From assembly GCA_963579905.1 (NCBI GenBank), contig CAUZIZ010000010.1, positions 1-64,000 on the forward strand: 64,000 nucleotides of DNA, written 5' to 3'. Below, one piece after another: positions 42,108-51,112 of the stretch. The stretch is from CAUZIZ01 sp963579905 (lineage in GTDB: Bacteria; Acidobacteriota; UBA6911; RPQK01; JAJDTT01). How positions within the stretch are numbered: the first letter of the stretch is position 1; each line of letters begins with the position of its first letter. Made by a program: the position numbers and the translations under genes. The notes below the pieces were generated by a model. The model made no database searches. It saw only the letters and a program-made list of their open reading frames with translations, and was not told where the DNA came from.

Positions 42108-43670
42108 TTAATGGATGGACCACCTGCCGGAGAGTAGCGCGAAAACGCGCTCCTGACTAAGAGGACTGGCAAGGGGAAGGGAAAACAGGTCCCGCCACCT
42201 CCACTTCTTGGTGTACGTGACGATTCGGGCTTGCTTGGTTTCCGGCAGTCCGGCCTCTAGCTGGGCCGCCCGGAAGGCGCCCAGAAGGCCTCCTATTTGG
42301 TCTAGGAGTTGCAGCTCCAGGGCTTGGACTCCTGTCCACACCCGCCCCTCCGCTGCCTGCCGGGCGCTCTTCCGACTTTTCTGCCGCCCCTCGGCTACCC
42401 TTTCGAGAAAAAGTTCCTCATAGAACTGCCGCATCTGCTCCCTCACGACTTGTGTCTCCTCCTCGGAGAAGGGACGTGAGGGGGAGGTGTAGTCAGCGCG
42501 CTTGCCTTTTTCCACGGCGTCAACGGTAATGCCGACCTTCGCGAAGAGGCCCCCGAGGTGCAGTTTTCCGCCAATCACGCCGATCGATTCGGTTAGTGTG
42601 GAGGGAGCGGCCAGAACCTTCCGAGCAGCGGTAGCGATGTAGTAGCCCCCACTTGCGGCGATATTGCCGAAAGACATGATGACGGGTTTGTTCTCGTTGG
42701 CTCGCGTTATTTTGCGCCAGATCAAATCGGAGGAAAGTGCCGCCCCACCGGGGCTGTTGCCGCGAATCACGATGGCCTTTACGCGCTTCTGCTCCGCAGC
42801 TTCACGAAGCAGATGCTTCAGAGTTTCCACGCCGAGAACCGAGCGGCCGCCCTGGCTTGATCGGGACAAACCCGGGGCAATAACGCCATCTGCCACGATG
42901 AAGGCGATCTGAGGTCGGTAGAACGTCAACGTCCGGCGCAGGAAGGACTCCTCGGTCCTCAGCTTCGACCAGGGAAGATCAATTAGTCCGGGCTCCTCGT
43001 CCTCGAGCAGTTTCTCCAATTCGTCTTCGTAACACACGCCATCTGACAAGCCAAGTTTGGAGCATTCTTGAGCGCTGTGGGGGCCGTCGTCGATCCAGTC
43101 CTGAACCTGCGAAGTTCTCACCGCTCGGTTCGCTGCAATGAGCTCCTTCATGCGGTCCTGTATATCGGTAAGAATTGTGTCACCCATCTCCCGGCTGTTC
43201 TCGGCCATGCCCTCTCGATCAAAGGGTTCGGCCGCTGATTTGTAGGCTCCGATTTGCACGATCTCAGGCCCGATTCCCAGATACTGTAAGAGCTTCTTGA
43301 AGAACAGCACCTCTAACCGTAAGCCCACCAACTCAAGCATCGTGGCCGGCGAGAGATAGATCCTCTGAGCTCCCGCTGCGTAGTATGACTTGTTGTCGGC
43401 ATGATCAAGATAGGCATAGAAGCGCTTTCCATCTGCGTGAAAACGGGCGAGTAGTCGGTGGATCTCTTCGATCTGAGCCCATCCGATGGAGGTTGGCTTA
43501 ATGATCAGGATCAGTGCCCGAACGCTGCGGTGGAGCCGTGCAGCTTCAATCAGCTTCAGGAGGTGGTGAAAGTGAATCTGTTGGGTTTGCCAGAGGAAGG
43601 AGGGACCAAAGGGCGCTTCGACAATTTATCCCTCAATCTCAAGTTTGACGAAGCAGCCTTCCCGACTCAT
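42108..43670 (-). pseudogene. sppA: Signal peptide peptidase SppA (S49), interrupted by in-frame TAA
   Basis: The frame encodes a two-domain S49 peptidase of about 520 codons, which would degrade signal peptides in the membrane. The catalytic lysine (QIGAYKSAAEPF) and serine (IAASGGYYIA) are both present. The N-terminal part matches the family (FVKLEIEG, IVEAPFGP, ILIIKPTSIGWAQ, RFYAYLDHADNKSYYAAGA), but a TAA at 43628-43626 lies between EIEG and IVEAP. Downstream of the stop the first ATG is 95 codons further, inside the N-terminal domain; a 410-residue product from there would lack part of that domain. I call it a pseudogene, with sequencing error as the alternative. It ends at the TTA beside a MITE-like element. 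Confidence 0.75.
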
Positions 43671-43803
43671 CTGGTGAGCAGATCATGCGCCGTGGTGCTT
43701 GCTAGGGGAAGACGGGGTGTGAGTTAGCGACAGATTGCCAGAGGTCCGCTCGATGATGCAGTGGAGCCCAGTGGATGGGCTGACCCTCCGAGCTTCCGCT
43801 ATA

Positions 43804-44826
43804 ATGGAGGGCGTGTCTCGACGTAATCTTTTTCTGCTTGTTAGCCTCTTTCTTGGATCCCTGGGCTTGGCCCAGGACAAGCAGGACAAAGAGACTCCCA
43901 CCGTGGACGGATCTTCTGCTGAGGATCCTGCGGACGAAGGATTTCGGATCGGGGTTGCGGTCGATCAGGTGTTTCTGTCGGTGAACGCGCGCTCGCTGGA
44001 GGGTGGCTTTGTTCGAGATCTGAGGCAAGATCAGTTTCAGGTCTATGAGGACGGGGTGAAGCAGAAGATTGTCAATTTCTCCAGCGAAGCAGTACCCGTG
44101 AAGGTCGTTCTGCTGGTTGATATCAGCGGGAGTACCCGCGACAGTCTCCCCGTGATTCGGCGCGCAGCCTTACGCTTCGCCAAGAGTTTGGGAAAAGAGG
44201 ATCGCATTGCAGTCATCACCTTTAACGATGCGCCTCGGCTTATTCTCAACTGGACCAACGATCACACCAAGATAGAAAACGCGCTCCTCAGCGTCTACGC
44301 CAAGGGGCAAACGGTGTTGAATGATGCCCTGTACGTCACCTGCGATGATCTGCTCAAGGAGGTGGTAGGTAAGAAGGCGATTATCCTCCTGACCGATGGT
44401 GTCGACACCGGAAGCATGGTGAACTACCAGGAGGTTGTGGACCTGGGAATCCGCTCGGAAGCCATTGTCTACGTGGTATCCAAACTCGACGAATACTGGG
44501 GGATGGCCATTGCGGCCCGGATGGAGTTCGCCGCACGCTCCCGCATCGTTCCGAGGCAACTAACCGACGAGTTCATCCTGGAAGTGCGAAGGTTTCTGCA
44601 AAAGCTAGCCGATCAAACTGGAGGTAGGGTGCTGAACAGCCAGGCCTTCTCCAGTCTTATTGACGTCTATGCCCAGGTCGCCGAAGAGCTAAAAAATCAA
44701 TACTATGTATCTTACGTCCCCTCGAATCGACTGAAGGATGGGAATTGGAGAAATATCACTGTTCGGGTCATCAACCCGGCAACCGTAGTGGGCACTCGCC
44801 CTGGCTACTACGCTCCCGCAGAATAG
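43804..44826 (+). CDS. Secreted VWA-domain protein (acidobacterial VWFA-related type)
   Basis: A 340-residue protein with an N-terminal signal sequence (RRNLFLLVSLFLGSLGLAQ), then the family's lead-in (VFLSVNARSLEGGFVRDLRQ, DQFQVYEDGVKQ). The VWA domain that follows has an intact metal site, DISGS, at about residue 105, and TDGVD. The C-terminus ends in a short beta-rich block typical of the group (NQYYVSYVPSN, VRVINPATVVG, GYYAPAE). Its function is unknown; metal-dependent binding of proteins at the cell surface is expected. The ATG lies in TATAATGG, and an alternative GTG is three codons later. It diverges from sppA. The other family member, at 9.9 kb, is longer. Confidence 0.85.
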   Translation: MEGVSRRNLFLLVSLFLGSLGLAQDKQDKETPTVDGSSAEDPADEGFRIGVAVDQVFLSVNARSLEGGFVRDLRQDQFQVYEDGVKQKIVNFSSEAVPVKVVLLVDISGSTRDSLPVIRRAALRFAKSLGKEDRIAVITFNDAPRLILNWTNDHTKIENALLSVYAKGQTVLNDALYVTCDDLLKEVVGKKAIILLTDGVDTGSMVNYQEVVDLGIRSEAIVYVVSKLDEYWGMAIAARMEFAARSRIVPRQLTDEFILEVRRFLQKLADQTGGRVLNSQAFSSLIDVYAQVAEELKNQYYVSYVPSNRLKDGNWRNITVRVINPATVVGTRPGYYAPAE

Positions 44827-44840
44827 GCCACACCTAAGCC

Positions 44841-45104
44841 CACCGTTTCATAAATACGATCACGTTTGCAGATGGGGCTCGTGAGGCGAGATCAAGGCAG
44901 GAGGAGGAAGACGATGCCTTGCCATCTTCGACGACGACCAACGCAGAGATCGTCCACAACCCCCATCTGCCCTCCGGGTGGCCCCGGGACGGGCCGATGG
45001 CGTTGTCGCTGTTCCTCTACGATACCGAGCATCGCCTCGTCCTCGCTTCGCGCCCTCGACACCGACGCGCTCGCCACAAACGTGACCGTATTTAGGAAAC
45101 GGTG
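44841..45104. repeat. MITE-like element, family D
   Basis: Terminal inverted repeats of 27 bases with two mismatches (CACCGTTTCATAAATACGAT at the left, mirrored at 45078-45104) enclose a 210-base GC-rich interior. No recognised protein is encoded, although short frames cross it. Only six bases separate it from the family A element that follows. No exact target duplication is visible. Confidence 0.75.
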
Positions 45105-45110
45105 TACTAA

Positions 45111-45292
45111 GGGTCTGCGCAAGAATAACTTGGTAGAATTGGCATCTCATCTTCACACCATCGCCGGCCGCTCCTCAATCGCGAAATCCTCAACGCAGAC
45201 CCGGCTACGCCTGCGGTTTCGCTCAATCGCTCGCGGCCAAATCTGGTGCAAATCTGAGCGCCAATTCTACCAAGTTATTCTTGCGCAGACCC
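45111..45292. repeat. MITE-like element, family A copy 3
   Basis: A 182-base copy with near-perfect terminal inverted repeats of about 33 bases (GGGTCTGCGCAAGAATAACT and its mirror). It is the best preserved of the three. Left flank TAA, right flank GAA, so the duplication is imperfect here. It lies 39 bases upstream of the sufR promoter. Confidence 0.87.
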
Positions 45293-45331
45293 GAAAGAAG
45301 CCGCCCAGGAGTCAGCAACCGGAGATTTCTC

Positions 45332-45360
45332 TTGACAAATCAGGACTGTTTCCGTACTAT
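45332..45360 (+). promoter_or_regulatory. Sigma-70-type promoter of the suf operon
   Basis: TTGACA (45332-45337) and TACTAT (45355-45360) are separated by exactly 17 bases, 23 bases before the sufR start. A repressor such as SufR could bind over this region, but I cannot point to a reliable operator. Confidence 0.75.
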
Positions 45361-45383
45361 TTCCAGCCTGATCGGGGATTGAG

Positions 45384-45890
45384 ATGATTCGGCTGACGAA
45401 AGAGACTGATTACGGCATCGTCCTTCTATCCCACTTCGCAAGCGAAGGAGTGGGCTCGACCTACAGCGCCCGCGCGCTGGCTGCTGAAACACAGATTCCA
45501 CTGCCGATGGTAAGCAAGATCCTCAAAGTGTTGGCACGTCAGGGCTGGCTGGTTTCCCAGAGAGGCGCGAAGGGCGGATACACTCTTGCTCAACAACCTG
45601 ACGCCATTTCGGTTGCCGAGATTATCAAAGGGATTGAAGGGCCCATTGCCATCACGGAATGCGTGGAAGCCCCCGGTGATTGCAGGCAGGAATCGGTCTG
45701 CCGTACTCGTCACCACTGGAAGATGATCAATCGCACCGTCCGGAAAGCCCTGGAAACGATCACCCTGTCGGATATGGCCACGCCAATGCCGGATCGTCTA
45801 GTCGCTCTGGATCCAGCTCCCACTCGGTTCGACTACCGAGCGCCTTCTGAAGAGGATCGGGCCCCCGCACATTTCTTGCTTGATGGATAA
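45384..45890 (+). CDS. sufR: Rrf2-family iron-sulfur regulator of the SUF system
   Basis: A 168-residue Rrf2-type transcription factor. The winged helix start is MIRLTKETDYGIVLLSHFA, with QRGAKGGYTLAQ in the wing. Three cysteines in C93-x6-C100-x5-C106 are the likely cluster ligands, similar to IscR. Such proteins repress the suf operon when their cluster is loaded and release it under iron or oxidative stress. As the first gene of the run, directly behind a strong promoter, it probably autoregulates the whole operon. A C-terminal tail of about 40 residues is acidic and proline-rich. An IscR role for other targets cannot be excluded. Confidence 0.9.
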   Translation: MIRLTKETDYGIVLLSHFASEGVGSTYSARALAAETQIPLPMVSKILKVLARQGWLVSQRGAKGGYTLAQQPDAISVAEIIKGIEGPIAITECVEAPGDCRQESVCRTRHHWKMINRTVRKALETITLSDMATPMPDRLVALDPAPTRFDYRAPSEEDRAPAHFLLDG

Positions 45891-45922
45891 AAGATAGAGG
45901 CTGAAAGGATTGATATATTGAT

Positions 45923-47371
45923 ATGTCGAGTGATACACAGCAGATAGAAGAGTTCACCAGCCAAGAATACAAATACGGGTTTGTTACCGATGTCGATACC
46001 GACTCGGTTCCAGCGGGACTTAGCGAGGAGATCGTCGCCCATATTTCCCGGAAGAAGGAGGAGCCCTCCTGGATGCTCGATTGGCGCCTGAAGTCCTATC
46101 GTCACTGGTTGACCATGACGGAGCCCGAGTGGCCGAACGTGCACTACCCTGGGATCGACTATCAGGACATCATCTACTACTCGGCCCCCAAGACGAGCGA
46201 GGACGGGCCCAAGAGCCTGGACGACATCGACCCGGAAATCCGAGAGACCTATGAAAAGCTCGGGATTCCTCTCAAGGAGCAGGAACTTCTGGCCGGTGTA
46301 GCCGTGGATGCGGTCTTCGATAGCGTTTCGGTGGCAACTACTTTCAAGGCAAAGCTCTCGGAGCTGGGAATCATTTTTTGCTCCTTTAGCGAGGCGGTCC
46401 GGGAACACCCGGACCTGGTCAGGAAGTATCTGGGTTCGGTCGTACCCACGACTGACAATTTCTTCGCGGCCTTGAACTCGGGCGTCTTCACAGATGGATC
46501 TTTTGTATACGTGCCCAAGGGTGTTCGCTGTCCCATGGAGTTGTCGACCTACTTCCGGATCAATGCCGCCAAGACGGGACAGTTCGAGCGCACGCTCATC
46601 GTGGCCGACGAGGGAGCCTACGTCAGCTACCTGGAGGGATGCACGGCTCCCATGAGAGATGAGAATCAACTTCATGCTGCCGTAGTGGAGTTGGTCGCGC
46701 TGGACAATGCAGAGATCAAGTATGCGACCATCCAGAACTGGTACCCGGGGGACAAGAACGGGAAGGGCGGAATCTACAACTTCGTTACCAAGCGTGGCAA
46801 ATGCCAGGGTGTGAATTCGAAGATCTCCTGGACCCAGGTCGAGACCGGGTCGGCAATTACCTGGAAATACCCAAGCTGCATCCTGATTGGCGACAATTCG
46901 GTAGGCGAGTTCTATTCCGTCGCACTGACCAACAATCATCAGCAAGCGGACACCGGGACAAAGATGATCCATATTGGAAAGAACACCCGCAGCAATATTG
47001 TCTCAAAGGGCATCTCGGCGGGATTTGGACAGAATACCTATCGGGGCCTGGTGCGGATCGGCAGCAAGGCCAAGGGCGCCAGGAACTATACCCAGTGCGA
47101 TTCCATGTTGATGGGAGACCAGTGTGGAGCCCACACCTTTCCCTACATTGAGGTCAACAACAGCACGGCCCATATGGAGCACGAGGCGTCCACCTCCAAG
47201 ATCGGCGAGGATCAGATTTTCTACTGTCAGCAGCGTGGCCTTTCGGCTGAGGACGCGGTTTCCATGATCGTCAACGGATTCTGTAAGAAGGTGATCAAGG
47301 AGCTCCCCATGGAGTTCGCCGTGGAGGCCCAGAAGCTGTTGAGTATCAGCCTGGAAGGGAGTGTGGGCTAG
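45923..47371 (+). CDS. sufB: Fe-S cluster assembly protein SufB
   Basis: SufB is the scaffold subunit of the SufBCD complex on which new iron-sulfur clusters form. The 482-residue protein includes FVYVPKGVRCPMELSTYFR, EGCTAPMRDENQLHAAVVE with the cysteine, and SKGISAGFGQNTYRGLVRI, all typical. The start ATG follows sufR by 32 bases. Its TAG stop codon is part of the CTAG flank of a MITE-like element that separates it from sufC, so sufB and the rest of the operon are 325 bases apart. Length is normal. Confidence 0.96.
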   Translation: MSSDTQQIEEFTSQEYKYGFVTDVDTDSVPAGLSEEIVAHISRKKEEPSWMLDWRLKSYRHWLTMTEPEWPNVHYPGIDYQDIIYYSAPKTSEDGPKSLDDIDPEIRETYEKLGIPLKEQELLAGVAVDAVFDSVSVATTFKAKLSELGIIFCSFSEAVREHPDLVRKYLGSVVPTTDNFFAALNSGVFTDGSFVYVPKGVRCPMELSTYFRINAAKTGQFERTLIVADEGAYVSYLEGCTAPMRDENQLHAAVVELVALDNAEIKYATIQNWYPGDKNGKGGIYNFVTKRGKCQGVNSKISWTQVETGSAITWKYPSCILIGDNSVGEFYSVALTNNHQQADTGTKMIHIGKNTRSNIVSKGISAGFGQNTYRGLVRIGSKAKGARNYTQCDSMLMGDQCGAHTFPYIEVNNSTAHMEHEASTSKIGEDQIFYCQQRGLSAEDAVSMIVNGFCKKVIKELPMEFAVEAQKLLSISLEGSVG

Positions 47372-47530
47372 GAGTCTGCGCGGTAGAAATGATCGCAGCG
47401 AGAAAGCGGGAAATCGAGGCCAGATTTTCTCGGTTTCGAGACGCATAGTTGTTCTATTCGTCTAAAAGTCGGGGAAATATGGGCCGATTCTACCGTTTTC
47501 GTAGCAGATCAGTTTCTACCGCGCAGGCTC
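47372..47530. repeat. MITE-like element, family E, between sufB and sufC
   Basis: The element is flanked by direct CTAG tetranucleotides (47368-47371 and 47531-47534). Its ends GAGTCTGCGCGGTAGAAATG and mirrored CAGTTTCTACCGCGCAGGCTC are inverted repeats of about 25 bases with two mismatches. The outer bases resemble family A (GTCTGCGC). The left CTAG overlaps the sufB stop codon. It leaves the sufB-sufC spacer at 325 bases, the only large gap inside the operon; the rest of that spacer shows nothing recognisable. Confidence 0.8.
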
Positions 47531-47696
47531 CTAGGAGGCTTCACCTGCTCTATCCGACCGTCTGAATGTCCATCGCTTTCTCCCGACGAGGTTCGAGATT
47601 GCCTAGCCGGAGTAAGTGATTGTGAGGGTTGAGCAGTTACCCTGCGAAGGCCGCCCCGGAGATCGAATTAAGAACAAGGAGAGCCTCGGATAAGTC

Positions 47697-48458
47697 ATGT
47701 TGGAAATCAGAAATCTACATGTGAAAGCAGCACAACAGGAGATCCTGCGAGGAATCAATCTGAAGGTAGGACCAGGAGAGGTCCACTCGATCATGGGTCC
47801 CAACGGTTCCGGAAAGAGTACGCTGGCCCAGGTTCTAGCCGGTCGAGATTCCTATGAAGTCACACAGGGGGAGGTCTTCTTCGAAGGCAAGGAACTGCTG
47901 GAAATGTCGCCTGAAGAAAGGGCCCGAGAGGGCATCTTCATGGCCTTTCAGTATCCCGTAGAGATCCCTGGCGTAAGCAACACCTACTTCCTGAGAGCGG
48001 CCCTCAATGCAGTTCGGACCCATCGGGGTCTGGAAGAAATCGACGCGATGGACTTTCTTTCGCTGGTTCGGGAGAAAATCAAGCTGCTGAAGGTCGATGA
48101 GAGTCTACTGAGCCGTCCCGTGAACGAGGGGTTCTCAGGAGGTGAGAAGAAACGGAACGAGATTTTCCACATGGCGGTCTTGGAACCCAAACTGGGTGTC
48201 TTGGACGAGACGGATTCGGGTCTGGACATCGACGCGCTAAAGATCGTCGCCGAAGGCGTCAACACGATGCGCAGCAAGGATCGATCCATGATCGTCATCA
48301 CTCATTATCAGCGGCTGCTCGACTACATAGTTCCCGACTTCGTTCACGTTCTCTATCAGGGACGCATTGTGAAGTCAGGAGGCAAGGAGCTGGCGCTGGA
48401 ACTTGAGGAAAAGGGTTATTCGGATCTACGGGTGGAAGGCGCAACAGCGCTGATTTGA
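47697..48458 (+). CDS. sufC: Fe-S cluster assembly ATPase SufC
   Basis: SufC is the ABC-type ATPase that drives conformational change in the SufBCD scaffold. The 253 residues have Walker A GPNGSGKST, the signature NEGFSGGEKKRNEI, Walker B LGVLDETDSGLDIDAL and a switch histidine in MIVITHYQRLLDYI; all key residues are present. It follows the family E element and probably depends on transcription through it. sufD begins 30 bases after the stop. Confidence 0.96.
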   Translation: MLEIRNLHVKAAQQEILRGINLKVGPGEVHSIMGPNGSGKSTLAQVLAGRDSYEVTQGEVFFEGKELLEMSPEERAREGIFMAFQYPVEIPGVSNTYFLRAALNAVRTHRGLEEIDAMDFLSLVREKIKLLKVDESLLSRPVNEGFSGGEKKRNEIFHMAVLEPKLGVLDETDSGLDIDALKIVAEGVNTMRSKDRSMIVITHYQRLLDYIVPDFVHVLYQGRIVKSGGKELALELEEKGYSDLRVEGATALI

Positions 48459-48488
48459 TCGTTTTCCAGAAGAGAAAGTATTGAATCA

Positions 48489-49844
48489 ATGACTGAGGCG
48501 GTTAAAGCGGAAGCAGAAACCTATCTAGCGAACTTCGAAGGGCTGGAAACTGCGTTCCGACGTGAGTCTCCTTGGTTGCGGGACCTGCGTCGGAGATCAC
48601 TGGAGCGCTTCGCTGAGTTGGGGTTTCCCACGATCCGGGATGAAGACTGGCGCTATACCAATGTTGCTCCTATAGCCAGGACCACCTTCCAGGCGCCAAC
48701 ACAGGTTGATCCGCGAGAGCTAGCGGAAAGACTCAAGCGGGCTCCCCTGGTGGACCTTGAATCCCCCAAGATGGTTTTTGTCAACGGGGCCTTTTCACCT
48801 GAGCTTAGTTCTTTGCAGGCTCTCTCTCCGGCACTTCGGGTGAGCAGTCTCTCGGAAGCCCTGGCGGAGTCTCCTGAAGAACTAGAGCCGCACCTCGCTC
48901 GCTATTCAGGAGGTCAGGAGAACGCCTTTAGCGCGCTCAACACTTCCTTTATGAGAGACGGAACGTTCATCCATGTCCCTGCCGGGACCGTGGTAGAGGA
49001 TCCGATCCAGTTACTCTATATCTCCTTTGGTTCGGAGGCGCAGGATCCCTTCGTTACCCACCCCCGGAACCTGATTGTGGTTGAGCCGAATAGCCAGTTG
49101 GTCGTGTTCGAGACTCACCTTGGGATCGGAAACTTGGCTTACTTGACGAATTCGGTTGTGGAGCTGTCCGCAGGAGAGAATTCGGTTGTCGACTACTATC
49201 GTCTCCAGCAGGAGTCGGCAGAGGCTTTGCATGTTTCGACTACGCAGATTCAGCAAGCGGGAAACAGCACGGTCAGGTCGCACTTCATTGATGTGGGTGG
49301 AGCCTTGGTAAGAAATGGCCTCAGCGCAGTGCTTGGGGGAGAAGGCGCAGACACTACTCTCAATGGCCTCTATCTGGTGTCTTCACGCCGTCTCGTCGAC
49401 AACCACACTCGATTAGAGCATGCCGCCCCACATTGCAACAGCCGCGAGCTCTACAAGGGGATCCTTCGAGACAAGTCGAGAGCAGTCTTCCATGGCCGAA
49501 TCGTGGTCCACCCGGGAGCCCAGAAGACCGACTCGAAGCAGACGAACAGCAATCTCCTGCTTTCCGACGAGGCCCTGGTCAACACCAAGCCGCAGTTGGA
49601 AATCTATGCGGACGATGTCAAGTGCACCCACGGAGCCACGATCGGACAGCTGGATGAGGAAGCGATCTTCTACTTGCGATCGCGTGGGATCTCGAAGGAG
49701 GCAGCCCGCAGCATGCTGGTTCACGGTTTCGCCAAAGACATGATCGGGCAAGTGCGGTTGGAACCACTGCGCCAGCAGCTTAGCAATCTTCTGTTCGAGT
49801 GGTTACCTCAGGGTCGTCTCTTGAAGGAGGCCATGGTCCCGTGA
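48489..49844 (+). CDS. sufD: Fe-S cluster assembly protein SufD
   Basis: SufD pairs with SufB in the scaffold complex. The 451 residues contain DEDWRYTNVAPIARTTF at the start, NTSFMRDGTFIHVPAG and SRGISKEAARSMLVHGFA at the end, all typical of SufD. The C-terminal half shares the beta-helix with SufB. Its TGA overlaps the GTG start of sufS by four bases. The start ATG has a weak ribosome-binding site. Confidence 0.94.
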   Translation: MTEAVKAEAETYLANFEGLETAFRRESPWLRDLRRRSLERFAELGFPTIRDEDWRYTNVAPIARTTFQAPTQVDPRELAERLKRAPLVDLESPKMVFVNGAFSPELSSLQALSPALRVSSLSEALAESPEELEPHLARYSGGQENAFSALNTSFMRDGTFIHVPAGTVVEDPIQLLYISFGSEAQDPFVTHPRNLIVVEPNSQLVVFETHLGIGNLAYLTNSVVELSAGENSVVDYYRLQQESAEALHVSTTQIQQAGNSTVRSHFIDVGGALVRNGLSAVLGGEGADTTLNGLYLVSSRRLVDNHTRLEHAAPHCNSRELYKGILRDKSRAVFHGRIVVHPGAQKTDSKQTNSNLLLSDEALVNTKPQLEIYADDVKCTHGATIGQLDEEAIFYLRSRGISKEAARSMLVHGFAKDMIGQVRLEPLRQQLSNLLFEWLPQGRLLKEAMVP

Positions 49845-51112
49845 GCGCAACCCACAGGGTCGTAGCGACAGCTGATCACCGGGGGGAGAGCCTCTGGCTC
49901 GATGTCCCGAAGATCCGGGCGGATTTTCCGGCTCTTCAACAGAAAATCCACGGAGAGCCACTGGTATATCTGGACAATGCGGCCACTAGCCAGAAGCCGC
50001 AGGTCGTACTTGACGCGATCCAAAGGGCCTACGCTTGGGACAATGCAAATATCCACCGCGGGGTCCATGAGCTGAGTGTGCGTGCGACGGATGCCTTCGA
50101 AGCTTCTCGGCGCACTGTTCAGCAGACCCTCAACGCGGCTCATTCCCAGGAGATCATCTTTGTCCGAGGTACGACGGAGGCGATCAATCTGGTGGCCCAT
50201 AGCTATGCAGGACGGCGTGTCCGCCAGGGTGACGAGATTATCATTTCAGCCATGGAGCACCACTCCAACATCGTTCCGTGGCAGGTTCTCTGCGAAGAGA
50301 AAGGAGCTCGCCTGAGGGTGATACCGGTTGCCGATAGTGGTGAGCTGGTTCTGGACGAGTATGAAAAGCTCCTGAGTTCCAAGACACGACTCGTAGCAAT
50401 TACCCACGTCTCTAGTGTCTTGGGCTCGATCAATCCGGTCCAAAGAATGATCGAGATGGCTCGGGTGTGGGACGTCCCCGTTCTACTTGACGGCGCCCAG
50501 GCCGTACCCCACCTGAAGGTGGATGTACGTGAGCTCGATTGTGATTTCTACGCTTTCTCCGGACACAAGGTTCTGGGGCCTACGGGTATTGGTGTCCTGT
50601 ATGGAAAGAAGGATCTGCTTGAAAGCATGCCCCCCTATCAGACAGGTGGGAGCATGATCGAGTCGGTACGTTTCGAAAAGACGACCTATGCCAGCTTGCC
50701 GGAAAAGTTCGAGGCAGGGACTCCGCACATCGCCGGCGGTATCGGTCTGGGCCCCGCGCTCGACTATCTCAACGCTCTGGGGCTGGATCGCGTCAAGGCT
50801 TATGAAGAGGATCTCCTTGCCTATACGACGGAACGCCTACTGGAGATTCCCGGATTGAGAATCCTGGGCCTGGCAAAGGAAAAGGCCTGCGTCCTCTCCT
50901 TCGTGCTCGGGGAGATTCATCCTCACGATATTGGGACGATTCTCGACCAGCACGGAATTGCCATCCGGACAGGCCACCACTGTGCCCAGCCACTGATGGA
51001 CCGGTTCGGTGTTCCTGCCACTGCTCGCGCTTCCTTCTCCTTCTACAATACTCGGGACGAGGTAGACCGCCTGGCCAAGGGGCTCGTGAAGGTGACCGAG
51101 GTGTTCAGCTGA
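49841..51112 (+). CDS. sufS: Cysteine desulfurase SufS
   Basis: SufS takes sulfur from cysteine with pyridoxal phosphate and passes it to SufU. The 423 residues include YLDNAATSQKPQVV, the PLP lysine in FSGHKVLGPTGIG, and the active-site cysteine in RTGHHCAQPLMDRFG. The reading frame is open 14 codons further, but I prefer the GTG that overlaps the sufD stop (GTGA). The first 25 residues are a non-conserved extension before the normal start of the fold. sufU overlaps its stop by one base. The type II, SufS-like class fits its pairing with SufU. Confidence 0.95.
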   Translation: MSATHRVVATADHRGESLWLDVPKIRADFPALQQKIHGEPLVYLDNAATSQKPQVVLDAIQRAYAWDNANIHRGVHELSVRATDAFEASRRTVQQTLNAAHSQEIIFVRGTTEAINLVAHSYAGRRVRQGDEIIISAMEHHSNIVPWQVLCEEKGARLRVIPVADSGELVLDEYEKLLSSKTRLVAITHVSSVLGSINPVQRMIEMARVWDVPVLLDGAQAVPHLKVDVRELDCDFYAFSGHKVLGPTGIGVLYGKKDLLESMPPYQTGGSMIESVRFEKTTYASLPEKFEAGTPHIAGGIGLGPALDYLNALGLDRVKAYEEDLLAYTTERLLEIPGLRILGLAKEKACVLSFVLGEIHPHDIGTILDQHGIAIRTGHHCAQPLMDRFGVPATARASFSFYNTRDEVDRLAKGLVKVTEVFS

